From Smittia aterrima (taxonomy: Eukaryota > Arthropoda > Insecta > Diptera > Chironomidae): 64,000 nucleotides of DNA. Position numbers and translations under genes: made by a program. Location of the stretch: positions 19,778,854 to 19,842,853 of the forward strand of contig CP093830.1 in assembly GCA_033063855.1 (NCBI GenBank), in the 5' to 3' direction. The notes under the pieces are model-generated. The model was given only the letters and a program-made list of their open reading frames with translations, searched no databases and was not told the DNA's origin. Positions 11,601-25,100 of the stretch are shown one piece after another (the first letter of the stretch is position 1; every line of letters starts with the position of its first letter).

Positions 11601-14600
11601 GTTTGGTTAACAGCCACACACGGTTCGTTCGTGTTGTTGTTCAAATTTGTGCTATGAACGTAAATTTGCTTCAACATGTTTATGAAATATACATTAACAC
11701 TTGTGTGCAAATATTTATAATAATTTACACTTCAATCGTTAGAGAGTGAAGTGCTTGTCAGTTAAGTAAAGGAAGAGGAAGCAGCTTTAATTGAAATCCA
11801 CGTAAGTGATGTAAACTGTTGTTTGATCACTTCACGAAAATAATTTAATTAATCAAGTCCTAATCACTGAGACAGGCGACGGTTCAGTGAGAAGAGGGAG
11901 AGAGAGAGGTAACGACGAGATGCTTTAATAATTCATGGAGAATATTTTGAAGAAAATTAATTACTTTCTACATCAAATGTTCTTGCTTTTAAGTCTGAAA
12001 CATAAGCAGTGAATTAAGTGAACTTTGTAAAGATATGTTAAAGGTAAATAGTTGGCAGTGAAGCGCTTCACCTTAATGGAAACTATGAGAATAATTTGCA
12101 GCATTCATGAAGACGATATGCATGAGAAATTTTGCCGACACTCGGGACGTTGATGGGGGAAGACACTCCTAAGTTACACACACATTTGATGCTTAATGAA
12201 CCGTGAAATTCTCGCATTAAACATGCACAAGCACAAAACAGATTCTATCAATGAGGAGACTGCTAAGCTCACACTAGAAAAAAATGGAAAGAGCTTGAAG
12301 CTAACCATTGAACACCAAAAATAGTAAAGTTCATTTACAAGGATAATCGATTTTGTGTCACACTCGCTTTGGGTTTTTATTTGCAGACTTTGCTTTTCCT
12401 CTGCAACTGACTTTTTGACTTCCTTTCCGAGTCCGAAAATAAAAACTTTCTCATGTAATTTTCCGCCCGTCGAGTGAAAACGACCAAGCGAGAAAGAGAG
12501 AAAAATTTATGCTTACTGTCAACTTTAATTTTTCAAGGCTTCTTCCTTCTTTCCTTCTTTCATTCCGCATAATGAAGTTAAAGGCTAATGGGCTTTATGG
12601 TTGAAAATGTAACTCAAACTTAAAGCACATGAGAGAGAGCTCACAAGAGTGGCGTGCAAAGTCCCTGAACAGTCTCATGGATATTTTCAAAGAAAAAGCC
12701 ACAATACACAACACTTTGGCTTTTTGCATGAAGAATAAATTTTTATTGCATAATTTTTACATTTCGTTTGCTACTCTCGACTAAATTCACTCCAAATAAA
12801 TATGTTTTAGGAGAAATTTACTTTTTCGTTTTGTGCAAAGGCAAGGCACACACAAAAGGCTAATGGCTTTGCGGAATATTCACTTCATGAAAAGGAAAGA
12901 AAGACAAATAAAAAGTTTACATCCAGAGTGTAACACCAAAAATAGCTTCGGGCAAAGTTATTTGTTTGAGGAGAGAACTGACTGAACTTTCTTCATGACA
13001 TGAAAGCGCAAGGGCAATTTATAACTTCGTCACAAGAATTCCAAGCCACCGGAATGCAATTACATTGATAGACGCACACACAAAGCCTTATTGGAAAAAA
13101 TTTAATTACAAAATTTTCCACCGACGACGTCAACGTCGATGCTATTTAATAACTGAAATTTTTACTTTGATGTTTTCCTCCAACCATCACAGCAGCAGGC
13201 AATAATTGCAGTGCATTGTAACTTACACGAAAATTCACTTTGCGCGTTCAAAGAGGGCGGAAGGGCGCCTTGGAAATTCACCAAGGCATGTAATAAACGT
13301 GTCCATGCAGAAACAACATTTTTTTGTTTTTGTTTTTCGCTCTCCCCGGCAATCGTCGTCGACATGAATTTTAATAACGCTTCGAATGCTTTACACCGCT
13401 CAACTATACACTCGCTTGGCTTTAATACTTTTATCTCTGAATGCATTACAGGCAAATTTATCAGACAATTCCAGAAGCGAGAGCATGAAAAATTCAGTAA
13501 ATTTGTCGTCACATCGAGAGCAAAAATTGGCAATAAATTAATTTTAAATTTGCCCTCTGTAAAGTCAAATGAACATGAACAACCGAGAACGATGGAAGAG
13601 TTTTGAAAAATTATTAAATTTAATTTATCGATATGATGATGACGACGTCGATGGTGGAATGAAGAAGAGTCGGGGGCGATATTAATATTCATTATTCACC
13701 GCTTCCGATTTCGGCGAAAGAAAAACTCCTCCAACAATTCTTCGATCAAAAGAAGAAAAAAAAACATTTTAATTATGAATCGGATGACATTAATTTTGAT
13801 CGATAATTTTTAGTGAGATAGAAAAGCTAAAAAGTTGAAGGCGAGAAAACTTGCAAAATGGCAGAGAAGGAATCAATCAATATATTGACGTAGAATTACA
13901 GCCAAGCGAATAATGAAAACTTTCCAGACTCTCTCTCCTCGCTGAGTGATTGAAAAGGTCAGCTCAGCGTTTTAAAATATTATCGCCTGCAGGTGTCTGT
14001 CACTTGCATTGAAACAACAAGAATGTAAATTGTTTAAAGCTTCTTTTAGAAGGACATAAACTGAATACAAAAAAGAACGTTCCTTCCTTTCCTCTCTCTC
14101 TGTCTGGCTTGCAATTAAAAGCAGTGAGAGGATGAGAGGTAAAGAGCTTTTAATGAGTGTAAAGTAATCAATCAATCATTCTGGGGGAAATTATCTGGAC
14201 GCTTGATAATTACATTATTAACGTCAAGTCATATGAACCAACATGCTTCGAGACGTTGCTTGTATTTATCTATCCTTGGTCGACCACGAACAAACGACAA
14301 ACACGAACAGCAAGGAGCTGCAGGATGCGTTTATTCAAATAAGTAAATAATCACACTGAACATTGTATAATTAGATTCCGTCTCATTGATTGACAACACA
14401 GCGACGCTCACATGACGGAGAAGCAAATAATCAACATGAAAAAATGCTGGAAACATTCGTTTGTCCATGAAACTCTCCTCTCAACTAGACTTGAATGTGA
14501 ACTAGTGAATCATGCTGAGAGAGAGTTAGATTGATTTACGCAATTTCCGATGATGAGTCTATTCATAAAATTAAGAATTGAAGAGATATTTCATTGGAAT

Positions 14601-17445
14601 GACAACTCTAGTCGTAAAGATGTTTAGGACTTGTCCATTGTCGCTTCGCTGTTTTCAATGTTAATTACCCTTGATCCCTTGTTTATTGTTCCTGCTCGTT
14701 TTGTAAATCATAACAAAATTGCGTATTACATGACTGTTCATAACGAGAGAGTGCTCATTCCTATGACACTCCACCCAAACACATTCAGCAATATTTATTC
14801 AACATCCGGACCGACGTCATCCTAAATGATAATTTCAATTTTCATATTTTCGACGGGAATGAATTTTGCATAAAACACATTACTCGCTAGATGTGTAGAC
14901 ATGCAGATGATGCATTAATAAGTTATTCGCTTATTGGTTACACATTTAATTAACAATCACGCATACGTTTACATGCGAGCGTGTTGTTCACTTTTCAATT
15001 TCAACATCGACCCGATCCCGGTCGCCTTATTTTAATATTTAATCAACTTTTTGCTTTGCTAAAACACTCAAATCTCATTCTGAAATTACAAGTTATTGAT
15101 TTTTTATGTCGCGGCGGTGTTAAAAATGTTAACGTTTGCACCCCTCGAACGAAAGGGGAATCGATCGAGTTGGAGTTTCTCGAATGCATTTTGATTTGAA
15201 TAATTTCATAATTATTTCGAAATTCGTTCGTTATTGGAGAGAGAGGGAGTAGTCAATGTTAAATCCTCGCGGGGGTTGATTGCGATACAAATAGAAGCGC
15301 GTGGGGTGCGTTTCAATTGAAAATGAATTTTAAACTGAACCATTAGATTACAATATTAATCCTCGGAAATTTTTCGCTTTTCTATTTGCAGGTAATGAAC
15401 ACTTAATTATTAAACGCTACTTTTTTTCGGGAGTGAGCGAGGTTTGTGTTGTGAATTAAACGAGAGATTTTCACTCTCGACGATAAGGTGAGATCATTAA
15501 ATTTGCAGCACTTTGTTAATTATTGAAATCTCTTTGTGCAAACGGAAGTTGTGTTGTTGAGGTTTGAGATCGTTTTAATTTGCGCCCCTTCGCGTCTGAC
15601 AAGCTGCAATCAAGAGATTATAAACCGAAATGTAAATGCCGCTTAACGACAATGCAAAACACTTTTAATTAATAAGCGTTTTATTAAAAATACAAAACAT
15701 GATTATTTGTCTCGTGGAAAAACGACAAAAACTGAGCAAATCCTCTTTTGCGAAAGCTCAGAGACGTCGACGAAAGCTTCTTCGCATTTCGCTTACAAGC
15801 AATTGCGACGCCTCTGAGAGCTGCTAGCGATGACAAGCACAACGACGACAACAACTTTCATTATTCATCGCATGCTAAGGAAGAATTTTTAATTCAGTTT
15901 GTAAAGAAAGATGGCAGAAGAAGACGGCAAGCTGAGTTATGTGTGCGGCAATGAAAACACAAGGATGATTAAATTAAATCTTTCGGAATTAAGAGCTCGT
16001 CTGGAATACGGAACGACGACGACAATTAACCTGAGCATTCTTCTTTCCTTCTTACATTTGTCTGTGTCGCTCTGATCTCTGTCTAAGCACTGTGAAAAGT
16101 TCCCTGAGTGAAATAATTAAGTCAGCATGAGTTGATGAGTTGGAAAAACAATAGATATGCAACAGAAAGCAGTTGCTGTCGTAAATAAGTTCGTCTATGA
16201 GATCTATGACTCAGTTCTTTGCTTTGTTAACGATGAGATTACGAGGTGCGCGTCAAACGTAAACGAAAATCTCTCCAATCATGAAGCTAACTTTTGCGAA
16301 ACTCCAACAAATTATGCAAATCACTTTAAGGGAAGGGAGATGGAGATTGAGAGTCAGGAACGGTGCGAGTTCATGTCTTATGAGATTAAGAAGACGAGAA
16401 GCCGAGGTATCATCCTCTTATTTACACTCCTTTTTACACAAGAAAATCTCGAATCACTTTGAGTGAGCAAACTAAAGCTTTTATGATAACGATATCATCT
16501 TTCATCTCCTCTGGTAGGTGACATCATCATCTTTCATCAGAGGAATGATTTTCAGTTTATGTTCTTTCACTTCTCATCTCTCTCAACACTCGTCTCGTTG
16601 CATCTCGCCGCTCGACACGCTCTTGCTGCATCTTAAAGCCAGCATTTCATTTCTATTTATAAATAAACTTTGTACGTGACACTGAATTTGCACAGTGGAT
16701 AAAAAATGGGCCGAGGTATCAGTAGAGACGACACAAGCAGAGCAGAGAGAGGGAAGAAGTTTTTCCGGAAAGGGAAGCATGGTAACTGCATTTCTATCAA
16801 AGTGAGATGGCGAGGGAAGAATGGAAACAACACAAAAGGACGAAGAGAAGCTCGAGCGGGAGGCAAAGAATATTACAGAAAAACTCATCATCTTGCCTTA
16901 CGATTATGTAGTTTATTCCCTAACAATGCGCTCCAGCAATTGGTGCCAAAGATCACAGAGCACGCAAAGAAGGGAAAATAAGAAAAAAAAGAGTCGCTCG
17001 TTTCTTTTCTACTCGTTTTGAAAGTATGGACGAGAAAGCTTTGCGGATGTAAAGTGCATTTCAATGATTTTTTTTCACTGAAACTTTATTCCGAGCATGT
17101 GGATTTCGGATTTCTTACAAAATTATCTTATTTACTTTTACAAAACAGTCTGCTTCTTCGTTCCATCTCCTTCTCCTTTAAATCTGATTATTTAAGGGTG
17201 AAAGGAGACGAGGAGAAGAAGAAGAAGAAATCAGAAATTCCCATTTTCTCCGTTGGAAGTAAAGATTTCTTACTTAATAAGAAACTTTGATTGCATGTCG
17301 TGACATTTGTGAGTAATGTAACTGACAGAATTGAGCTATAGGGCGAACGAGATAGACGATCACTGTTGAATTTAGCTGTTAATGCTTTCTTGATCTCCTA
17401 TCAACGTCATTGTCTCTCTCTGCTTACATTTCATCTTGATTTCCT

Positions 17446-17466
17446 TCTTCAATCAACGATGTAAGT
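17446..17466 (+). promoter_or_regulatory. TRA/TRA-2-like 13-mer beside a splice donor
   Basis: TCTTCAATCAACG at 17446-17458 matches 12 of 13 bases of the dsx/fru repeat TCTTCAATCAACA, through which TRA/TRA-2 control sex-specific splicing in Drosophila. The strong donor GTAAGT begins at 17461, two bases after the motif. A purine-rich tract lies about 220 nt upstream (17200-17240). Only one copy is present, whereas Drosophila fru has three and dsx six. No coding frame of useful length ends at this donor, so any exon here would be untranslated. Confidence 0.3.
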
Positions 17467-19123
17467 TTAAGAAACTTTTCCTGTGACGTCAAAGACAGAA
17501 ACTTCCTTCCACCACAAAGAAATTTATTTCGCTCGAAATATCTTAAAGAATAGAAAAATCATTTCGAAAGTTAATGAATGTAATTTCTCTTCCAACACAA
17601 AAATTTTCATGTGAATTAAAAAAAACTTTCATTAACTTTTTTTTCTTCATCCTCCTCGACGAACTAGACACGACAATAATTGCAATTTTAAATCACAGTT
17701 TAAAGGATAAATGATTTCAATTTGAAATGTTCATCTGGCGCTCGAATACGAAAAAGTCCTTTCAGGATTTTGTTTGCACAGCCAAAGCTTAATTAAAATA
17801 TCCAACCAATCCGTTTTTAGAACGAGAATTTGACTGCTTGTCATTTGTTAAATGCATTCGGAAGCTCCTCCGCTGCGCGTAAGTTTTATTGAGCTTGAAA
17901 ACTCAAGACGATTTTCTTTTGATTAAAAGAAGTTTCGCAAAAAGAAAACAGAGGGAAATTTCCTCTCCTTCTCCTCCACTTAGCTTTCTTGAAATTGAAC
18001 ACGACAAAGTTTATTTTGTCTTGCGAAAAAAAAAACAAACAAACACTCAAGCGAAAGGATGGAAAACTTTTTTAAACACTCGCTCTACAAACGTTGAGCA
18101 TTCATTTTTTCCTCCTCTCACTTGCATCAAAGTGAAAAGGGAATCATCTCTCCAAAAAAAGATTTCTTTTTTCTGTAAATTGAAAGAAAAGTAGCTAAGC
18201 GAGGAAAAAAAAATGTTTAAAATTTTAAATCGTCAGACGATAAAGCAAGTCGAGAGGAGCCTTTTCATCCTTTGAATAATCCGAATCGTCTTCTCGTCGT
18301 CTTAATAACGGATTTATTTGCACAACATATATATTACAGTTTCAAATGCGATTAGCAGATTTCCTCGGGATATTTTTCAATAAAATACGAATTAAAAGAA
18401 AGCAAAGACTTCTGCTGCTGGTTGGCATTACAAAAGAAAGCTGTTTAACTTTGTCTGTGATTTAAGTTTGAGACGAATTCACTTCAAATACGTGAGTTTA
18501 TTCGCACGGCAACGTCTCTTCTTCTACATAATAATTGCCCTGAAGTCAATTCCAAAAATTCGAGGTTAACATTAATGGATTGATCGCAAAAAGCGACGTG
18601 AGATGTGAAGAGAAGGGAAAAATCAACATATTCGAGCTCGTCGAGTCTCACCGGAATTCCCTCGACATCTTTTGCTTTACATGTTCATCCGAAGAAGGAG
18701 AAAATCACTTCACCGTTATTATTATTATTTTATACCATGATCTCAACGCTAGAGCTCATCACAAGAGCCCCGACGTCGATGCCCGTGTCTCGAGGCAACA
18801 ACAAAGCTATTGTAAATCTCTAAGAGAGTCAGAGAGTGAGAGTCGAAAAGTTTTATGATGTAGAGGCGAAGTGGCGCATTGTTGGTGGAGGTTTCGTTGT
18901 GAAGAAAACTTAACATATTAGCGGAAGCATGTTGTTGGCTTTCATTCTTACAAATAATACATAAACCACATCATATGATGATGTGGAAATTATTCATGTT
19001 CGTTCGTTCTCTATCTCGTTGCATTCACGATACTCCATTGTGCATGAAATTTCATTGGAAAATAAAAGTAAATGTCTCACGTGAAAGGAAGACGTTGAAA
19101 ATTGTTGAGGTTACGATACAGCA

Positions 19124-19140
19124 AGAGAGAGAGAGAGAGA
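19124..19140. repeat. GA microsatellite
   Basis: Uninterrupted (AG)n dinucleotide run of about 17 bp. Similar shorter GA/CT runs are common throughout the window. Confidence 0.8.
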
Positions 19141-22100
19141 GGGAATTCACGTCAACAGCTAAGTAAAATGTTTTTCCATCAATTTACATTTCTCGAGCGC
19201 AAGGTGGAAAATATCAAAAATCCCTCCTCGCACTGAATCAAAACAACATGCATTGTACATTCACACACAAAAGCTGCAATTGGCATTTTATTTGCGGGTT
19301 TTTACACTAATTGGCCTCTCTCACATCGCACCCGAACAGCATTCAAACGCAATCGGCGGCCTCGGCCTCGAGGGGTTGAAATTGCAGGAGAACATCGAAG
19401 AGTGGAAAAAAACTGCAGTCGCGAATAAAAATTGCAATCAATCATTCATGTTGAGCATCGTTCAAATATAAATCAATTTCCATTTTTCATCTCAGTCTTC
19501 TCCCGAAATAAAAAAAATGCATCACCCAGTGAAGGTATCATCATACACACAATATTGATCGGCTTACATGAGAGAATTTGTCATTTTTTTCCGCGACACA
19601 TCGCGCGCGATGGATGGAAAGGTAACACACAAAAAAAAAGTATAACGCGACACAGCTCGGTGATGCTCTATCAAAAATGTGCATAGCAAATGAAAGTTAA
19701 TTCTTTCCCGCTGTGATTGGTGAGATGGATGATGATGATAACAACACAGAGGCGCAAAAAACACATTCGAGATTACAAATTGTTCTGCAATCTGAGCTTT
19801 CACTCTATCACTTTACACCTGAAACTCGAGTGGGAATGCTCTCGAGTCTTTTCCTCTCGCTTCGCGTTGTTTATTAAATCGTTTTATTGAATAATTCTTT
19901 GAAGGACGCAGAATAGCGAGTAAAGCGACGAACGAACGACCACAGAGCCATCAGCTTATGGCGAGGTAAGGTCTGCGCAAAAATCCACTTCTCAATTACG
20001 AGATCTCCAACAATTTTTCAACAACAAGATTAAAATGTGCATAGTAAAGCCATTTAATTTGAAAACTTTCATGTTACATGTTCTGCCAGCCAGCCAAGGT
20101 TGGATGCTATAAATTATTTTAATAACACTGAGGGAGAGTTGGTCGAGAGATATGTTTAATAAAAGTTTGAAAACTAATTCCGGGGCTCCATCAAAGGACA
20201 CTCACACACAATGCATGGTCCATCATGGATCGTGTAAGAGGAGCTTCTCGATTATCACGTTATCGATGCATGTTCCAAACACAAAACGCTCTCCTCTGCC
20301 AAAAAACTATTCTATTCATGTTTTCTCATATCTTTTGGTATGTCGGCAAACAAGCGCAAAGCCACAACATTCGAACACACACGTGAAACTTTCCGACCAT
20401 CCACCGCTAAGCCCCGGCCGAAAGCCTCAAAAGGTGTAAAGGAAACTAAATTTGAAATTAAATTTTAATGAAAAATTCACACCGAACATGTTTCAAATAA
20501 TTGCAATCGAATCGATGCGTGTCATTAATAATTTGATAATTATTCGCGTTCAAATGCCATCAGCGAAAAATTAGACGATGCGTTTGAAAAGTTAATTAAT
20601 ATTTTCTGTAATGCTCATTTGATTGCTGATTCATGATAAATGGACATCGACTGTGTGCGGCGGCGGTGGCCTTCTTTCATCCACCGAATGTTGAAGTCCA
20701 ACTCTCTCTCTCTCTCACTCGTAGCATTAAACTCCCATAAAATTTGGTTACAAAGCGGACGAGCACTCGCTTTTTATATCCAAATTGCTTCACACATGAT
20801 AACCACTTTATTTCTGAGTGCATCAGCAAATTAATTTCGAATAAAAATCTGTTTCAATTGGAAAATTGTTTGGTGTCCATTGCAAGTTGCAGCAGTAATT
20901 TGATACAGCGAGCTTGTTGGACGGAGGAGTGAGCAAGTTACGTAACCCAAGCTCTAATCGATTTCAAGTAAAATTAGTTGCGAATCTCATTGTCGAATAT
21001 AAATTGAGATTTCAATCATTTTACAAATGTTTTTGATTGATTGGATCCATCCAGAACGAGGAGGCCCTTAAATGTGGAGGCCTTTTCGGTTCTGTGAGCG
21101 AAAGAGGGGGAGAGGTCGAGTATGGAGCGAGCACGAAATTAAATTTTTATTGAATTTCAATTACATACACAGCTCGAGCCATCATGGCAGGTATCGGGCG
21201 GAAAAAAGCGGCACAAAAATTTCAAGCCGCAAAAGGTGAAGCATATTGAACTATTATCGGGCCACGAAAAATACAAATTGTTCTGTGTGTGCCTGTGTAA
21301 ATCAATTATATGCTCTTTTGATTGCTCGTTGTACCAAATTAACGCCGCAGCACATACACAGGTTTAATTTGTAATCAAAAATTAATGGAAAATTACTTTG
21401 CAACCGCATTTTTTGCCGTTTTAAAATATCGAGAGCGCTTCGAGAGATAATTCTGATGGTTGGACGTGTTTTTAAATGCACTTGCCGTGAATGCGCGCAA
21501 TGAATTAATGAGAAAGAGGATTTTCTGCACGACAAATCAATCGAGCAATTTTCCATGTAAATTACTTCGTAATTGCAGTTAGGAAAAGTTCTCCGCTGGG
21601 AAATCCAATTAGACAGCATGACTTTGTCTTTGAATCTCTATCTCTCTCTCTCTCTTTTAGCTTTAAACTGATTTCCATTTAAATCTCCTCGACATTTCGC
21701 AAGCCGGAAAATGAAGTTTACAGCCGAACGTTTACACAAACCTCCAATCAGCTTGGGGTGTAATTTGCGCTCTGCAATCAACTGCACAGTGTCAGAGCTT
21801 TGCGGAAAAGCTATTTAAAGCTCTTTTTCCTCCTCCACCCTCGATTGTGCGCTCGCAAGCACGAGGTAACATTTTCATTAAACGAACAACAGCTATTTGT
21901 TACACTCTGGAATAAAAAGCTCAATATCGACAAATATTGTTTGATTACCCGGAGCAAGAGCCCCCGCACTTAATGGATCACGATTTATGTAATTAAGCAG
22001 ATTAACTTCTTCGTGCGCAGTGTTTTATGTGAACAATGTATTTAATTTCGATTGTTTTCAATGCAAAAGTTACTTTTAATCCACTTGAACAATGTAACGA

Positions 22101-25100
22101 GCGAGTTGATCTTGAATTATTGATGGAGACATAAATTTGTTTTCGTCCGCAAGCCCTTCGAGTCTCGTTTGACAAGTTTCTTTTTTATTTTTTGTTAAAT
22201 CCATTAAAACAATCATAATTTTGAAAGGATTTCTTTTTTCGGTTCGTTGTTGTTTCATGGGAACAAGTGTAAACAAAAATGTTTTTAGTGGCGTCGCTTT
22301 CTCGTTTTTGTTGTTGGAGTGAACAATTTTTAAAAACAGTTTTTCTGGTTGTCATTCAAAATCATGTCACAATATGCAAGTGGATTTCTGTTCTTTTTTT
22401 TCTCCTCTTTTATGCAAGACAAACTGACAAGACAATTCAAAATATGTCAATAAAGGACTTGGAAAGAGAAGTTAGTTACAGTTTGGTTGTTTGGAAACTT
22501 TGAACTTTTGTCAAGAAGCTTAAGAGCGAGAAGAGTCTGTTGAGATAATAAATTTATCTGCCAGAGCAAGCGGACTCTTCTACTTCTTGTTCGGGTGCTA
22601 AACGACGTAATTAGCTGCTCGAAAGTAAATTAATTTGGTTGGAAAAGTTTTAAACTGTTTACTTTCTACCTGAAAAGTTTTAAGTCTCGTTTTTATCGGA
22701 TCGGTGAGACTAAATTGTATTAAGAGCGGAGCTAATATCTCAAGCTGTCCAAGGAAAATGGTCGAAATAAGTGTTCAGCTCCTTCTTTAATGAAATCTCT
22801 AATTAATTTACTTCACGAGATCATTTCATGAAACTCGAGATATTCTTCTTGTAACTTAGTGGAAAAAGTCGTTGCTTAGAGATCTTTGATGGTTAGTGGG
22901 CGGAAATGAATGATCAAGGTCGCGTTTTAATGGACTGAACAATGCCGACGAGCAACAAAGGAAAGAACTTTAAGAATTTCGTCAAAATAAAGAAAAGAAA
23001 ATATTCTTCGCCTCAATTTTCCATTCACAAATAAACAAAAGTTTTCGAGAAGTAAATCGAAAGTTCTAAAGTTGGTAAATGTCATTCCCGATATTGTTTC
23101 TTGAGAAAACTTAGAAATGTCTTGAGGAAAATATTTGAGTTTAATCCGAAAGACAAATTCCAAGTTTTTGTGGGACACTTTCAAATTCAACTTTATGGAC
23201 AACTTCCCAGCCAAACGATACTTCTTCTCGTAAACTTTTAAATTAATTTCAACACCCGAGAGCGTGGCTTAACAATTAAATTTTGTAAGGACACGTGAAA
23301 ACCGAATTGTCTTTAAATTATCAGAAGAAGAAGAAGAGAGTTTTCCGGTCTCGGATGCATTAACACTGAAGAGCTGAAGAGCCAATGCAATGCTTTGTGT
23401 AACTTTCTCCTCGTCCCATCGGAATAATGTTTCATCAACATGAATTTCCCTTGCTGGCGACGTGATTAATTAAATGTAATGTATTTTTTCCTTCTGCTAC
23501 GTCTCCGCTTTTGAGGCGATAGTTGGAATTATTTATGAAAATTATTGTTGCTACGAATTTTATCCAAAAGCCCATAACTCTTCCTTCTGCCCGAGGTCTT
23601 TTGCTCTCATCCATCATCTTGCATACCGTAGAAATATCGCATTACAAAGAAGAGTAATTGCATAATTTAATAAAATATTTTCAGGTAATAATTTACATTA
23701 CGTAACGTTCAAGGCTTTCGCAAACGGTGAACGATTTTCGCCCATAAATTTTGGGTTTTTGGAGACTTTCGTTTACTGTTAATTGATGTGAGAGCCAGCG
23801 CAACGTTTCGTCGTCTTCCTTCTAACCGGAATCAAGATTCGGAAAGAGGAGAAGAAAAGCGAGTCGTCGGACGCTTACAGATTCCAACTCCAACTCATTC
23901 AGATTCAAAGATTTCGTTTCTTTTCTTCTGAAACTTTCTGGCTGGCGCCTGTAATCCTTAACGCTGCTGTATGATATTTACCATTTTATATCGAAAATGC
24001 AACAGACGTGTTCAGTTTTTATCTGCTTGAACTTTGTTCGTAAAACTTTTATATAAAATAATGAAAAATGCTGCACGAGGACGATTTAAGATGGAATGAA
24101 AAGACTGAGTCATAAATCAGGAAGAATGCTTGATAACAAAGGAAAGTTTGAGATGTTGTGTGCCCGGGATGACAGATTCGGAGATTGGCTTGGTCAGGGT
24201 CAGAACTGAGAAGTCATCAAAACTATTTGTTCGTTGCGATTATCCCAAAATCCAATGGCACAGCATAAACTCGTCCACGAAACATTGAAGAGAGAAAAAA
24301 CCTTCACACGAGTTGCTTCGCTTACAAAAAGCGACGTAAATAAAAGAAAGAATTATAACAAGCCAAGCACAAAAAAAAAGTCTTTCAAATCATACATTTT
24401 GATGAGAAGTGCAAGTTTTTTTTTTCTTCCTTCCATTCGCTTCACTATTCTCTTGGATATTGTTTATGCTTTTAGACGAATTGATTTTTACAACGAAAAC
24501 TTCGGTCTCAGCTCCTCGGACAAGAAGAATTTCGACTGCTACTGGATTAGCAAGCACTTTCCTCCTTCCATTGTTGTTCGTTGTGAAATCACAATTGACA
24601 CAAAGGAGACGCAGTGTTGAAAGCCATGACACGACTCGACAGATATTTCTTCCTCTCTTATTGCTTATCACAGCTTGGGACGAGTTTGGGTTGAGTCTGA
24701 GTGAATTCCCTCTTCAGAGGGAAAAGTGAGTTTTTAATTAAAAATGCTAATTTATTAGTTTTACATCTTCGACCAAAACTTCCACTTATGAAAAGCAAAG
24801 CTTGAAATGGCAATCTAGATTGAATATGTTTCCGAAATGATGAATTGTATGGATCGTGCTCGAGCATCGAGAGTTTCCAATATCGCAAAGTCTCTCTCTT
24901 TTGTGTAAATTGATGATGCACAGAGATTTTAATTTATTTCCCTTATTGCCAATCCATTACACTACACAACACTAAACGCCTGCAACATTTGATACTAAGC
25001 ATCCGTATCTCGATTTTCAATTTATCTCCAGCTTCATGCTTCCGTGCCTTTTTATCATGCATTTAATTACACAAAAAACATCCTTTGAGCCACAATTTGC

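Noticed and set aside
13162..13692. 176-codon frame on the - strand and its + strand mirror (13211-13606)
   Set aside because: Overlapping frames on both strands, no similarity to any family I know, no promoter or poly(A) context.
18966..18986. 21-bp near-palindrome CCACATCAT-ATG-ATGATGTGG
   Set aside because: Isolated, built from ATG/CAT repeats, with no associated feature.
24234..24729. Overlapping 128- and 106-codon frames on the + strand ending near a GTGAGT donor
   Set aside because: The two frames overlap each other and a - strand frame; sequences are hydrophobic or Lys-rich without a recognisable domain.
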